64,000 nucleotides of DNA from Paracidovorax sp031843945. Lineage in GTDB: Bacteria; Pseudomonadota; Gammaproteobacteria; Burkholderiales; Burkholderiaceae_C. Location of the stretch: positions 62,001 to 126,000 of the forward strand of contig NZ_JAVTJJ010000007.1 in NCBI RefSeq assembly GCF_031843945.1, read 5' to 3'. Under the pieces are notes generated by a model. That model saw only the letters and a program-made list of their open reading frames with translations, was not told the DNA's origin and made no database searches. Each line of letters begins with the position of its first letter. Position 1 is the stretch's first letter. Shown piece by piece: positions 8,048 through 16,914 of the stretch. The position numbers were made by a program, and so were the translations under genes.

Positions 8048-9010
8048 ATGCAACGTCGCCATCTTCTGGCAGCCCTGGCTGCTGCTTCTGTCGCTCCTGG
8101 AATGTCCTTTGCGCAAGACAAGCCGCTGCGCATCGTCGTTCCCTTCCCGCCGGGAGGCGCTACCGACATCGCCGGCCGTGCCCTGCAAGAACCTCTGCAG
8201 CGCCTGCTGGGCCAGCCCGTGGTGATTGAAAACCGCGCCGGCGCGGGCGGCTCCATCGGCATGGCGGAAATCGCCCGTGCCGCGGGCGACGGCCTGACCT
8301 TCGGCGTGGCCACGCTGTCCACGCACGGCGTGAACCCGGCCGTCTACGCCAAGCTGCCCTACGACCCCATCAAGGACTTCGCCGGCGTCACCGAGATCGT
8401 CAAGGCGCCGGGCATCATCGTCATCAACCCGCAGGTGCTGCCCGTGAAGGACTTCGCCGACCTGGTGAAGTACCTCAAGGCCAACCCCGGCAAGATCTCC
8501 TACGCCACGCCCGGCAACGGCACCATCGGCCACATGTGGGGCGAGCTGTTCAAGAGCAGCACCGGCACGGCCATGGTGCACATTCCCTACCGCGGTGCGG
8601 GCCCGGCCATCAACGACGTGCTGGGCGGCCAGGTGCCGGTGTACTTCGACCAGGTGGCCTCGTCGCTGCCCCACGTGAAGGCGGGCAAGCTCAAGGCGCT
8701 GGCCGTGTCGTGGCCCGAGCGGCTGGACGTGCTGCCCGACGTGCCGACCTACGCCGAACTCGGCTTCAAGCAGGCCAACGAACCTTCGTGGTTCGGCCTG
8801 GTGGCGCCCGCGTCCACACCTGCAGCCGCCGTGCTGCGCGTGCAGCAGGCCGTGGCCGCGGCGCTGAAAGAGCCGGCCGTGCGCGACCGCCTGGCGGGGC
8901 AGGGCCTGTATGCCTCTGGCACGTCGCCGGCCGATTTTTCGCAGCAGATCGTGCGGGAGATCGAGAAGATGAAAAAAGTGGCCGCCTATGCCAAGATCAA
9001 GATCGAATAA
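8048..9010 (+). CDS. Bug/TctC-family periplasmic solute-binding receptor
   Basis: 320 residues. The signal peptide (MQRRHLLAALAAASVAPGMS, cut after SFAQ) is followed by a Bug domain with its usual landmarks: LRIVVPFPPGGATDIAGR near the start, VVIENRAGAGGSIG, and YATPGNGTIGHM. Such receptors bind small carboxylates, amino acids or related solutes in the periplasm and normally feed a TctAB permease. No permease is adjacent; the only TctA in the window is over 30 kb away. Bug genes are often orphans in Burkholderiales. It is divergent from a LysR gene and 15 bases upstream of an N-formylglutamate amidohydrolase-like gene, which points to an acyl amino acid as a possible ligand (inference). Confidence 0.9.
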   Translation: MQRRHLLAALAAASVAPGMSFAQDKPLRIVVPFPPGGATDIAGRALQEPLQRLLGQPVVIENRAGAGGSIGMAEIARAAGDGLTFGVATLSTHGVNPAVYAKLPYDPIKDFAGVTEIVKAPGIIVINPQVLPVKDFADLVKYLKANPGKISYATPGNGTIGHMWGELFKSSTGTAMVHIPYRGAGPAINDVLGGQVPVYFDQVASSLPHVKAGKLKALAVSWPERLDVLPDVPTYAELGFKQANEPSWFGLVAPASTPAAAVLRVQQAVAAALKEPAVRDRLAGQGLYASGTSPADFSQQIVREIEKMKKVAAYAKIKIE

Positions 9011-9025
9011 ACCCGCTGGAGCGAT

Positions 9026-9961
9026 GTGCCTATGCAAGCCGTGCTGAAACTCATCCACAGCCATTACCAGCAGGCCGAGCCCGGTGCCGCCGGGGCGCCC
9101 TGCGCGCCCCCGGCGCAGCGCACGGTCAGCGTGGTGCCCGGCCGCACGCCGGTGGTGCTCGACTCGCCGCACAGCGGCACGGTCTATCCGGACGACTTTC
9201 GCGCCGCGCTGGACTTGCCCGTGCTGCGCCGCGCCGAAGACACCCACGTCGAAAAGCTCTACAGCTTTGCGCCCGCTCTGGGCGTGGGCTGGGTGGAGGC
9301 GCACTTTCCGCGCATCTACCTGGACGCCAACCGCGACACCACCGAGCTGGACGTCGAACTGCTGGACGGCCCGTGGGCCGATGAGGTCACCACCGACCCG
9401 GTCGTGCTGCAGAAGGTGCGCCTGGGCAAAGGCCTGATCTGGAAGTTCACCGACGAAGGCGTGCCGATCTATGACCGCCAGCTGGGCGTGGATGAAGTGC
9501 GCGCGCGCATCGAGCGCTGCTGGCGCCCGTATCACCAGGCGGTGGCGCGGGAGATCGACGCGGCCCATGCGCGCCACGGCTACAGCATCCACATCAACTG
9601 CCACTCCATGCCCGCCGTGGCCGCCAGCCATGCCACGCTGCACCCGGGCCTGGTGCATGCCGACTTCGTGGTGGGCGACCGCGACGGCACCACGGCCAGC
9701 CCGCTGCTGTCCGAAAAGCTGTGTACCTTTTTGCGCGGCCGTGGCTACAGCGTGGACTACAACCACCCGTACAAGGGGGTCGAGTTGGTGCGCCGCTACG
9801 GCAAGCCCGCCGAGCAGCGCCACAGCATTCAGGTCGAGATCAACCGCAAGCTGTATATGGACGAGCAGACGCTGGCCGTGAACGAGGCCGGTTTTGCGCG
9901 GTTGCAGGGCGACCTGAAAGCCATGGTGGAACTGCTGCTGGCGACCGACCCGCGCGGCTGA
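9026..9961 (+). CDS. N-formylglutamate amidohydrolase family protein
   Basis: 311 residues. Family motifs are visible: VVLDSPHSGTVYPDDF near residue 45, DANRDTTELDVELL near residue 100, and HINCHSMPAV near residue 190, together giving the histidine and acidic residues of the zinc site. The family hydrolyses N-formyl-L-glutamate to glutamate and formate at the end of histidine degradation, but members outside hut operons act on other N-acyl compounds. It sits 15 bases after the Bug receptor and is probably cotranscribed, with no other hut gene nearby. GTG at 9026 is five bases from a GGAG; ATG at 9032 is an equally possible start. Confidence 0.85.
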   Translation: MPMQAVLKLIHSHYQQAEPGAAGAPCAPPAQRTVSVVPGRTPVVLDSPHSGTVYPDDFRAALDLPVLRRAEDTHVEKLYSFAPALGVGWVEAHFPRIYLDANRDTTELDVELLDGPWADEVTTDPVVLQKVRLGKGLIWKFTDEGVPIYDRQLGVDEVRARIERCWRPYHQAVAREIDAAHARHGYSIHINCHSMPAVAASHATLHPGLVHADFVVGDRDGTTASPLLSEKLCTFLRGRGYSVDYNHPYKGVELVRRYGKPAEQRHSIQVEINRKLYMDEQTLAVNEAGFARLQGDLKAMVELLLATDPRG

Positions 9962-9986
9962 CCTGGCTGCTTGGCCGTCCCGCCGA

Positions 9987-10013
9987 CCCCGCCCGCAACG
10001 GCGGGGTTTTTTT
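9987..10013 (+). terminator. Rho-independent terminator
   Basis: CCCCGCC and GGCGGGG arms with a six-base loop are followed by seven T. It ends the Bug/amidohydrolase operon, and its T run touches the stop codon of the convergent EamA gene. Confidence 0.9.
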
Positions 10014-10914
10014 ACGCGTGGGTGGCAGGTTGCTGGCGCCGCTGCAGCGCCGCCAGCAGCGAGGCCGCCACGATCAGCCCACCGCCCAGCAGCGTGCGCG
10101 GCTGCAGCTGCGCGGCCGACAGCACCACCGACGACACGCTGGCGAACACCACCTCCGAGAGCAGCACCACCGCCGTGGTGCCAGCCGCCAGCCGAGCGGC
10201 GCCGAACTGCAGCGCCCAGTTGCCCAACAGCAGCAGCACCGCCAGCCAGGCCGCCGTCACCACCCAGGTGGCATTGGGCGCGGGGAATGCCTCAACCACG
10301 CCCACCTGCAGGCCCACGCAGGCCACGGCCAGCGCCATCAGCATGCAACCGCCGAACATGGCGAACATGCGCGCCTGGCCCGGCACGGCGTGCAGCCGCC
10401 GCAGCGTCACGTTGGTCAGCGCGAACATGAAGCCGCCCAGCAGCGCCAGCCCGTCCGCCATCGACAGGCCCTGCAGCAGGCGCGCGGGCGATGCGTCTTC
10501 GGGCAGCAGCACCAGCGCCACGCCGGTGAAGGCCAGCAGCAGTCGGCCGATCGCCGCCGGCGTGGGGCGCTCGCCCAGCACGCGCCAAGCCAGCAGCACC
10601 GCCCAAGCGGGCATCAGATAAAAGAGCAGGATCACGCGTACCACGTCGCCCACCGTCACCGCCCAGTTGAAGGCCACGTTGTTCAACCCCGAGCACACCG
10701 CCAGCAGCCACAGCTGCGGGTGCGCCCGCACTTGGCGCCCAATGCCCGGGCGCAGCGCCAGCAAGGCCAGCAGCACGCCGCAATACATGACTGCCGTGGC
10801 CCACAGCGGATGCAGGCCGGCGCCGTGCATCTGCCGGAACGGCCACCACGCCAGGCCCCAGACCAGGGCGTTGAACAGCAGGGCGGCAATCGGCAGCAGC
10901 GGGGACGGGGTCAT
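10012..10914 (-). CDS. EamA/DMT-family inner-membrane transporter
   Basis: 300 residues with about ten hydrophobic helices in two related halves, as in the drug/metabolite transporter family (first helix LLPIAALLFNALVWGLAWWP; the second EamA repeat begins around residue 150 with MADGLALLGGFMFALTN). Members export amino acids, metabolites or drugs; the substrate cannot be read from sequence. The intergenic repeat ends seven bases before the start codon, so the whole leader is made of that repeat and there is no obvious ribosome site. It lies downstream of lplT on the same strand. Confidence 0.85.
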   Translation of the reverse strand: MTPSPLLPIAALLFNALVWGLAWWPFRQMHGAGLHPLWATAVMYCGVLLALLALRPGIGRQVRAHPQLWLLAVCSGLNNVAFNWAVTVGDVVRVILLFYLMPAWAVLLAWRVLGERPTPAAIGRLLLAFTGVALVLLPEDASPARLLQGLSMADGLALLGGFMFALTNVTLRRLHAVPGQARMFAMFGGCMLMALAVACVGLQVGVVEAFPAPNATWVVTAAWLAVLLLLGNWALQFGAARLAAGTTAVVLLSEVVFASVSSVVLSAAQLQPRTLLGGGLIVAASLLAALQRRQQPATHA

Positions 10915-10920
10915 GAATGA

Positions 10921-10976
10921 AAAACGGCTCCAGCGCTTGATAGATAAGCGCTGGTAGCTATAAAAATAATAGCAAA
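10921..10976 (-). repeat. Intergenic AT-rich/GCGCTT hairpin repeat, copy 3
   Basis: Read on the minus strand: TTTGCTATTATTTTTATAGC, then CAGCGCTTatctatcAAGCGCTG and GAGCC. It lies between the lplT stop and the EamA start on the same strand and forms almost all of the EamA leader. Confidence 0.85.
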
Positions 10977-11026
10977 TGAAACTGCTACAGGCGCAGGCCG
11001 TGCGCTGCGTGCAGCGCGGCTGCGGC

Positions 11027-12307
11027 TCAGTGGTGGTGGTCGTGCCGGGCGATGTGCAGCAGGTGTTCCACCTCTTCGCGGTGCACCATGCAGTTGCGCC
11101 GGTGCCAGCGCTGGATGAGCCACATCACCCCGGCCACCACCAGCCCGAACGCCGTGATGGCGCCGAACACCGACAGTCCCATCTTCAGCGACAGGCTGTA
11201 GAACGCGCCCAGCGCCAGAATGCAGGCCTGCTCGTTGAAGTTCTGCACGGCGATGGAGCGGCCCGCGCCCATCAGGTTGTGGCCCCGGTGCTGCAGCAGC
11301 GCGTTCATGGGCACCACCAGGTAACCGCCCAGGCCGCCCAGCAAGATCAGGAACGGAATGGCGATCCAGATGCTCTTGATGAACACCATCATCACCAGCA
11401 GAAGGCCCATGGCGATGCCCAGCGGAATGACCTTGGTGGCCGCGTCCAGCCGCATGCGCATGGACGCCACTACCGCGCCCACGGCGGTGCCGATGGCGAC
11501 CACGCCGGTCAGGGCCGACGCCTGCGTGGTGTTGTACGACAGGGCCGCTGCCGCCCAGGCCAGCACGATGAACTTCAGGTTGCCGCCCGCGCCCCAGAAG
11601 AGCGTGGTGGTTGCCAGCGAAATCTGGCCCAGCTTGTCGCGCCACAGGCGGTTGTTGCAGGCCCAGAAGTCCGGCAGCATGGCCACCGGGTTGGCGGGCA
11701 TGGGCCGCATCTCGACGCCGGTGTGCGGAATGCGCGTGTTGAACCAGGCGGCCACCAGGTACAGCAAGATCATGGCGGCGATGGCCGCTTCAGCGGGGGT
11801 GTCCACGCCGGTGTCCAGCATCGGCATGTCGAATGACAGCAGCGCGCCCGACACCGCAGGCCCCACCAGCTGGCCGCCCAGCAGCACGCCCAAAATGATG
11901 GACGCGATCGTCAGCCCCTCGATCCAGCCGTTGGCCTTGACCAGCTGCGACGCGGGCAGCAGTTCGGTGAGGATGCCGTACTTGGCGGGCGAATAGGCCG
12001 CAGCGCCCAGGCCCACCACTGCGTAGGCAATGAGCGGGTGCGAGCCGAACAGCATCATCAGGCAGCCCACCACCTTGATGGCATTGCTGAAGAACATCAC
12101 GCGGCCCTTGGGCATCGCGTCGGCGAAGGCGCCCACGAACGGGGCCAGCACCACGTAGAACAGCGCGAACATGGGCACCAAAGCGGCGCGCTGCCATTCA
12201 GGGGCGCCACCGGTGCGCAGCAGTTCGACGGCGGCCACGAATAACGCGTTGTCGGCCAGCGAGCTGAAAAACTGCGCCGACATGATGGTGTAGAAACCGC
12301 GCTTCAT
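11027..12307 (-). CDS. lplT: Lysophospholipid transporter LplT (MFS)
   Basis: 426 residues with about twelve membrane helices. The start MKRGFYTIMSAQFFSSLADN and the segment AAAYSPAKYGILTELLP are characteristic of LplT, which flips lysophospholipids inward across the inner membrane for reacylation. The partner acyltransferase (aas) is not fused or adjacent here. The C terminus ends in a histidine-rich tail (RHDHHH), unusual for the family and possibly incidental. It is divergent from alr, 139 bases apart; the lplT/alr/radA neighbourhood recurs in Burkholderiales. Confidence 0.9.
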   Translation of the reverse strand: MKRGFYTIMSAQFFSSLADNALFVAAVELLRTGGAPEWQRAALVPMFALFYVVLAPFVGAFADAMPKGRVMFFSNAIKVVGCLMMLFGSHPLIAYAVVGLGAAAYSPAKYGILTELLPASQLVKANGWIEGLTIASIILGVLLGGQLVGPAVSGALLSFDMPMLDTGVDTPAEAAIAAMILLYLVAAWFNTRIPHTGVEMRPMPANPVAMLPDFWACNNRLWRDKLGQISLATTTLFWGAGGNLKFIVLAWAAAALSYNTTQASALTGVVAIGTAVGAVVASMRMRLDAATKVIPLGIAMGLLLVMMVFIKSIWIAIPFLILLGGLGGYLVVPMNALLQHRGHNLMGAGRSIAVQNFNEQACILALGAFYSLSLKMGLSVFGAITAFGLVVAGVMWLIQRWHRRNCMVHREEVEHLLHIARHDHHH

Positions 12308-12446
12308 CGATGGGCTGAGGGCTGCATCAGTCGGGCTGATGTCCTGTTAAATATCTCAAACTGCTACAAGTGAGCGGCGGTTATATCACGCAGCCTGGGG
12401 CGCCCAATGCCAGAATTCCGACCTTTCTCCCCGTAGAAATACCCCC

Positions 12447-13541
12447 ATGCCGCGTCCCATTCAGGCCACCATCCACCCCGCTGCGCTGCAGCACAACCTG
12501 GCGCGTGCGCGCCGCGCTGCACCCGACACGCTGGCCTGGGCGGTGGTCAAGGCCAACGCCTACGGCCACGGCATCGAACGCGTCTTCGACGCCCTGCGCG
12601 CCGCCGATGGCTTTGCCCTGCTGGACCTGGCCGAGGCCGAGCGCGTGCGCGCCCTGGGCTGGCGCGGCCCGATCCTGCTGCTGGAAGGCGTGTTCGAGCC
12701 GCGCGACCTGGAGCTGTGCTCGCGCCTGGGCCTGTGGCATGCCGTGCATTGCGACGAGCAGATCGACTGGCTTAGCCGCCACAAGACGCAGGCGCCACAC
12801 CGCGTCTTCCTCAAGATGAACACCGGCATGAACCGGCTGGGCTTTGCGCCCGAGCGCTATCGCGCCGCCTGGGCGCGGCTGAACGCGCTCACGCAGGTCG
12901 ACGAGATCTCGTTCATGACCCACTTCAGCGACGCCGACGGCCCGCGTGGCACGGCGCACCAGATGGAGATCTTCCGCACCGTCGCGCAAGACCTGCCCGG
13001 CGAGCGCAGCGTGTGCAACAGTGCCGCCACGCTGCGCCAGGGGGGCGACCCGTCCGTGCGCGGCGACTGGATCCGCGCCGGCATCGTGCTGTACGGCAGC
13101 GCGCCCGATCACCCCGAGCGCACAGCCGCCGACTGGAACCTGCAACCCGCCATGACGCTCGCTACCCGTCTGATCGCCGTGCAGCACCTGAAGGCGGGCG
13201 ACACCGTGGGCTACGGCTCGCGCTTCACCGCCGACAGGCCGCTCACCATCGGCATCGCTGCCTGCGGCTACGCCGACGGCTACCCGCGCCATGCAGACAC
13301 CGGCACACCCGTACTGGTGAACGGCGTGCGCACGCGGCTCGTCGGCCGCGTCAGCATGGACATGGTCACCGTGGACCTGACCAACGTGCCGGGCGCAGGC
13401 GTGGGCAGCGAGGTCACGCTCTGGGGTCGTGCCGCCGGCGGCGCCGCGCTGCCCATTGACGACGTGGCGCATGCGGCCGGCACCGTGGGCTACGAGCTGA
13501 TGTGCGCCGTGGCGCTGCGCGTGCCGGTCGTCGTGGGCTGA
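12447..13541 (+). CDS. alr: Alanine racemase
   Basis: 364 residues. The PLP-lysine is K35 in WAVVKANAYGHG and the second catalytic base is Y256 in VGYGSRFTADRP; the N-terminal TIM barrel and C-terminal beta domain (GRVSMDMVTVDLTN) are complete. It interconverts L- and D-alanine in the cytoplasm, supplying D-alanine for peptidoglycan. The start ATG is the first in frame after the divergent interval. An uncharacterised membrane protein gene follows after seven bases and is probably cotranscribed. Confidence 0.95.
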   Translation: MPRPIQATIHPAALQHNLARARRAAPDTLAWAVVKANAYGHGIERVFDALRAADGFALLDLAEAERVRALGWRGPILLLEGVFEPRDLELCSRLGLWHAVHCDEQIDWLSRHKTQAPHRVFLKMNTGMNRLGFAPERYRAAWARLNALTQVDEISFMTHFSDADGPRGTAHQMEIFRTVAQDLPGERSVCNSAATLRQGGDPSVRGDWIRAGIVLYGSAPDHPERTAADWNLQPAMTLATRLIAVQHLKAGDTVGYGSRFTADRPLTIGIAACGYADGYPRHADTGTPVLVNGVRTRLVGRVSMDMVTVDLTNVPGAGVGSEVTLWGRAAGGAALPIDDVAHAAGTVGYELMCAVALRVPVVVG

Positions 13542-13548
13542 GCCTTTC

Positions 13549-14382
13549 GTGGCAGCGCCAGACCGCAAAAAACGGCCCACGTCCACCTGGCGCGGCATGC
13601 GCGCGCCGCGCCGCGTGCTGGCGGGCAGCCTTCAGCAGCGCCACCGGCTGCACGTGCATGGCTGGTGCATCGGCAGCTTCACGCTGGCGCTGATGTGGGC
13701 CACATCCCACGCGCAGATGGTGCTGGGCGTCGATTCGCTGGCGTTGCGCTATCTGCTCACGCTGGGCGTGGGCTATGGAGCCTATGTGCTGGTGCTGCGC
13801 CTGTGGGCGGCCTGGCTGGTGCGGCCACGCCGGCAGCCGCGCGACACCGACGGCTGGCTGGACGCCGCAGACCTGCCCCTGCCTGATTTTGCTGGAGGCG
13901 GCGGGGCGCGGCCGCCATTGCCGCGCTCGGGCGGTGGCGGCGATTTCGGCGGCGGCGGGGCCAGTGGCGACTTCGGCGATCCGGTGGCCGGCGGGGACGG
14001 CAGCGGCGTGCTGGGCGACCTGGCGGGCGGCGCGCTGGAAGCCGCCGGCAGTGCCGACGAAGGCGCCGTGGTGGTCGTGCCGGTGGTGGCCATCTTTCTC
14101 GTCGGCCTGGCGATCGTTTTCGGCGCGGGCGCGCTGGCCTGGCTGTACTTTGGTTGGGAAGTGCTGCTGGCCGTCGCGGTGGAGGTGGCTTTCTCGGTCG
14201 CCACGGCGCGCGCCGCCATGGGCGCCGAGAGCGCCGGCTGGCTGGCCGCGGCCGTGCGGCTGACCTGGAAGCCGCTGCTGGGCGCGCTGGTGTGCGCCGT
14301 GCTGCTGGGCGCCGGCATCGACCACTTCATTCCGCACGCGCAGTCGCTGCCGGAGGCGGTACGCATCCTGCGCGGGCGTTGA
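13549..14382 (+). CDS. Uncharacterised membrane protein with a glycine-rich linker
   Basis: 277 residues, not recognised with confidence. It has an arginine/lysine-rich N-terminal segment, two membrane helices (about 43-60 and 65-85), a long low-complexity linker rich in glycine and aspartate (about 110-165, with SGGGGDFGGGGASGDFGDP), and two or three hydrophobic helices (about 178-205, 207-225 and 245-260). The GTG start seven bases after the alr stop suggests translational coupling. A glycine-rich stretch between helices is reminiscent of TPM/YgcG-type or holdfast-like membrane proteins, but no catalytic motif was seen. Confidence 0.7.
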   Translation: MAAPDRKKRPTSTWRGMRAPRRVLAGSLQQRHRLHVHGWCIGSFTLALMWATSHAQMVLGVDSLALRYLLTLGVGYGAYVLVLRLWAAWLVRPRRQPRDTDGWLDAADLPLPDFAGGGGARPPLPRSGGGGDFGGGGASGDFGDPVAGGDGSGVLGDLAGGALEAAGSADEGAVVVVPVVAIFLVGLAIVFGAGALAWLYFGWEVLLAVAVEVAFSVATARAAMGAESAGWLAAAVRLTWKPLLGALVCAVLLGAGIDHFIPHAQSLPEAVRILRGR

Positions 14383-14521
14383 CAGAAAGCATTCGGCGTG
14401 TCGTCACCGGCGCGGCCAAGCACCGGCAGGTCATATGGATACAACCAGAAAATGGTTACGTGTGGGTCTCAGGGGCGGCATAGTGGCAACACTTTTTTCC
14501 CCCTCGAAAGATCTGCCACAC

Positions 14522-16117
14522 ATGCGCACTTCCAAAACCTTGCTTGCCACCGCAGCCATAGCCGTGTTCACCGCATCGGCGCTGCCGCTGGCAGCCGGTG
14601 CCGCCACCTTCCGCTTTGCCCGCTCGGCCGACGTGTCGTCGTGGGACATCCACGCGCAGAACGTGGGCGTGAACAACGCGCTGCATTCGGCGGTGTACGA
14701 AACGCTGGTCGAATACAACAGCAAGACCTTCAAGCCCGAGCCGCAGCTGGCCGCCGCCTGGAAGCTGGTCAGCCCCACGCAGCTGCGCATCAGCCTGCGC
14801 CAGGGCGTCAAGTTCAGCGATGGCTCGGCACTCACGGCCGACGACGTGAAGTTCTCGCTCGAACGTGCCAAGGCCAAGACGTCGAACTACGCCGTCTACA
14901 CCCAGGGCATCGACCGCGTGGAAGTGGTGGACGCGAACACCGTCGACATCTTCTCCGACGTGCCCAACCCGGTGCTGGTCAACCAGCTGACCGAGCTGCG
15001 CATCATGAGCAAGCCCTGGGCCGAGAAGAACAACGCCACGACGCCGAAGGACATCAAGACCCCCGACGAGCCCTACACGCACCGCAACACGCTGGGCACG
15101 GGGCCGTTCGTGCTGAAGTCGTGGGCGGCCGACCAGCGGCTGGTGCTGGCGGCCAACCCTAATTGGTGGGGCAAGGGCAAGTTTGGCGGCAACGTGACCG
15201 ACGTGGTCTACACCCCCATCAAGTCGGACGCCACGCGCACGGCGGCGCTGCTGTCGGGCGAAGTCGACTTCGTGCTCGATCCCAGCCTGCAGGATGTGCC
15301 GCGCATTCGCCAGCAGCCGGGCCTGAAGGTGCTGGACGGCGCCGAGAACCGCACCATCTTCCTGGGGCTGGACCAGTTCCGCGACGAGCTGCAGAACTCG
15401 AACGTGAAGGGCAAGAACCCGCTCAAGGACGTGCGCGTGCGCAAGGCCCTCTACCAGGCCATCGACATCAACGCCATTCAGCGCGTGGTGCTGCGCGGCC
15501 TGGCCCAGCCGACTGGCGCGATCGTCGCGCGGCAGGTGAACGGCTGGACCCCCAAGGCCGACGTGCGCTGGCCCTACGACGCTGCCGCCGCACAAAAGCT
15601 GCTGGCCGAGGCGGGCTACCCGCAAGGCTTCGAGGTGGACTTTGCCTGCAGCGCGGGCCGCTACATCAACGACGAGCAACTGTGCCAGGCCATCACCGCC
15701 CAGTGGGCCAAGGTGGGCGTGAAGGCCAAGCTGCGCTCGCTGCCGTTTGCCACGTACTTTCCGATGATCCAGCGCAACGAAGCCAGCATCTACCTGCTGG
15801 GCTGGGGCGTGCCGACCTTCGACGCGTTCTATTCGCTGCAGTCGCTGATCCGATCGCCGGGCGCGGGCGGTGACGGCAACTTCAACCTGGGCCGCTTCAG
15901 CAATCCGCAGCAAGACGCACTCATCGAGCGCATCAAGAAAGAGACCGACACCGCCACCCGCAACGGCCTGATCGAGCAGGCGCTGATCAAGGACCACGAG
16001 CTGATCTCGCACATTCCGCTCTACAACCAGATCATTCCGTGGGCGGCCACGCAGAAGGTGGAGATCGTCCACCGCGCCGACAACCGCATCGACTGGCGCC
16101 TGTTGAAGGTGAACTAA
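14522..16117 (+). CDS. ABC-transporter substrate-binding protein, family 5 (dipeptide/oligopeptide type)
   Basis: 531 residues. The signal peptide (MRTSKTLLATAAIAVFTASA, cut near AGAAT) is followed by a family 5 solute-binding fold: SADVSSWDIHAQNVG, YETLVEYN, LRQGVKFSDGSALTADDVKF and the inner segment KNPLKDVRVRKALYQAIDIN. Family members capture peptides, nickel or heme-like solutes for an ABC permease. No permease or ATPase gene lies nearby, so it is an orphan receptor and the ligand is unknown. ATG at 14522 is chosen because it begins the signal peptide. The 139 bases upstream hold a TTGACA box at 14379-14384 without an obvious matching -10. Confidence 0.9.
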   Translation: MRTSKTLLATAAIAVFTASALPLAAGAATFRFARSADVSSWDIHAQNVGVNNALHSAVYETLVEYNSKTFKPEPQLAAAWKLVSPTQLRISLRQGVKFSDGSALTADDVKFSLERAKAKTSNYAVYTQGIDRVEVVDANTVDIFSDVPNPVLVNQLTELRIMSKPWAEKNNATTPKDIKTPDEPYTHRNTLGTGPFVLKSWAADQRLVLAANPNWWGKGKFGGNVTDVVYTPIKSDATRTAALLSGEVDFVLDPSLQDVPRIRQQPGLKVLDGAENRTIFLGLDQFRDELQNSNVKGKNPLKDVRVRKALYQAIDINAIQRVVLRGLAQPTGAIVARQVNGWTPKADVRWPYDAAAAQKLLAEAGYPQGFEVDFACSAGRYINDEQLCQAITAQWAKVGVKAKLRSLPFATYFPMIQRNEASIYLLGWGVPTFDAFYSLQSLIRSPGAGGDGNFNLGRFSNPQQDALIERIKKETDTATRNGLIEQALIKDHELISHIPLYNQIIPWAATQKVEIVHRADNRIDWRLLKVN

Positions 16118-16169
16118 AGCCTTGCCGGCTGCGGAGCCAGGCGGCCAGCGCCGCCCTGGCGCCCCCGAC

Positions 16170-16787
16170 CTATGTGGCCAGCGCGCGCTGCACGGCCGGG
16201 CGCGCGGCCATGCGCTCGAAGTGCGCCTGCACCTTCGGAAACTGCGCAATGTCCACGCTGTCGCTCTGGAGCCAGCCCGCCACGGTGAACAGATAGCCGT
16301 CGGCCACCGAATACGCATCGCCCAGCACCCAGGTGCCCTGCAGGTAATGGCGCTCGATCAGCGCAAAGCAGTCCGCCATGTTCTGCGGCACCTTGCGCTG
16401 CATGGCGGCGATGGCCTCGGGCTCGTCGGCCCAGCGGCCGGCGCGCGGGCGATGGGCATGGGCCACGTGCACGGTCGACGCCAGATAGCTGTGCACTTCC
16501 TGCATGCGCGCAAAGCCGAACGCATCGGTGGGCGCCAGGCGGGCGGCAGGAAAGCGCTGCGCGATGTAGGCCAGCAGCGCCGGGGTTTCGGTGAGCACGC
16601 CTTCTTCGGTCACCAGCACCGGCACGCGGCCCTTGGGGTTGATGGCCAGGTACTCGGCCGATTGCTGCTGCCGGGCGGAGAAATCCACCCGCTGCAACTG
16701 ATAGGGCGCCTGGGCTTCTTCCAGTGCGATGCGAACGGCGAGGGCGCAGGTGCCGGGGGCGAAATAGAGGGTCAGTGAAGAAGGCAT
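16170..16787 (-). CDS. Glutathione S-transferase family protein (beta-class-like)
   Basis: 205 residues. The N-terminal thioredoxin-like domain begins LTLYFAPGTCALAVRIALEE, with C14 at the position of the catalytic cysteine of beta-class enzymes; NPKGRVPVLVTEEG and LTETPALLAYIAQ supply the cis-proline and the glutathione Ser/Glu site region. The C-terminal part is the all-helical GST domain (GDAYSVADGYLFTV). It should conjugate or reduce electrophiles with glutathione in the cytoplasm. ATG at 16787 is the start typical of the family. It is convergent with the family 5 binding protein. Confidence 0.9.
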   Translation of the reverse strand: MPSSLTLYFAPGTCALAVRIALEEAQAPYQLQRVDFSARQQQSAEYLAINPKGRVPVLVTEEGVLTETPALLAYIAQRFPAARLAPTDAFGFARMQEVHSYLASTVHVAHAHRPRAGRWADEPEAIAAMQRKVPQNMADCFALIERHYLQGTWVLGDAYSVADGYLFTVAGWLQSDSVDIAQFPKVQAHFERMAARPAVQRALAT

Positions 16788-16807
16788 GGCGGGGCTCTGC
16801 AAGTTGG

Positions 16808-16903
16808 TTTGCTATTAAAAATGAAGCTAGTTGCGCTTGCCATTCAAAGGCTTCAGGGTCGTTTGGTATGGAAAACGCCTGTTATCAAGCGCTAGTAGCT
16901 ATG
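16808..16903. repeat. Intergenic repeat, copy 4: degenerate head-to-head pair
   Basis: A full plus-oriented copy (16808-16866: TTTGCTATTAAAAATGAAGC, GCGCTTgccattCAAAGGCTTC) has a decayed hairpin. It is followed by a shorter minus-oriented copy (16867-16903; on the minus strand CATAGCTACTAGCGCTTGAT). It fills the interval between the GST and ketopantoate reductase genes, both on the minus strand. Confidence 0.65.
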
Positions 16904-16914
16904 GTTTCAGGAGT

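Noticed and set aside
7994..9823. A 609-codon open frame antisense to the Bug and amidohydrolase genes
   Set aside because: It has no ribosome site and histidine/arginine/glutamine-rich translation typical of an antisense shadow in GC-rich DNA; the plus-strand genes show clear families.
12340..12375. Possible tenth copy of the intergenic repeat between lplT and alr
   Set aside because: Only a short AT-rich stretch and CTGCTACAAG resemble it; the hairpin is missing.
14456..16318. A 620-codon open frame antisense to the family 5 binding protein
   Set aside because: Shadow frame; no domain-like sequence, and it runs through the real gene and the convergent GST.
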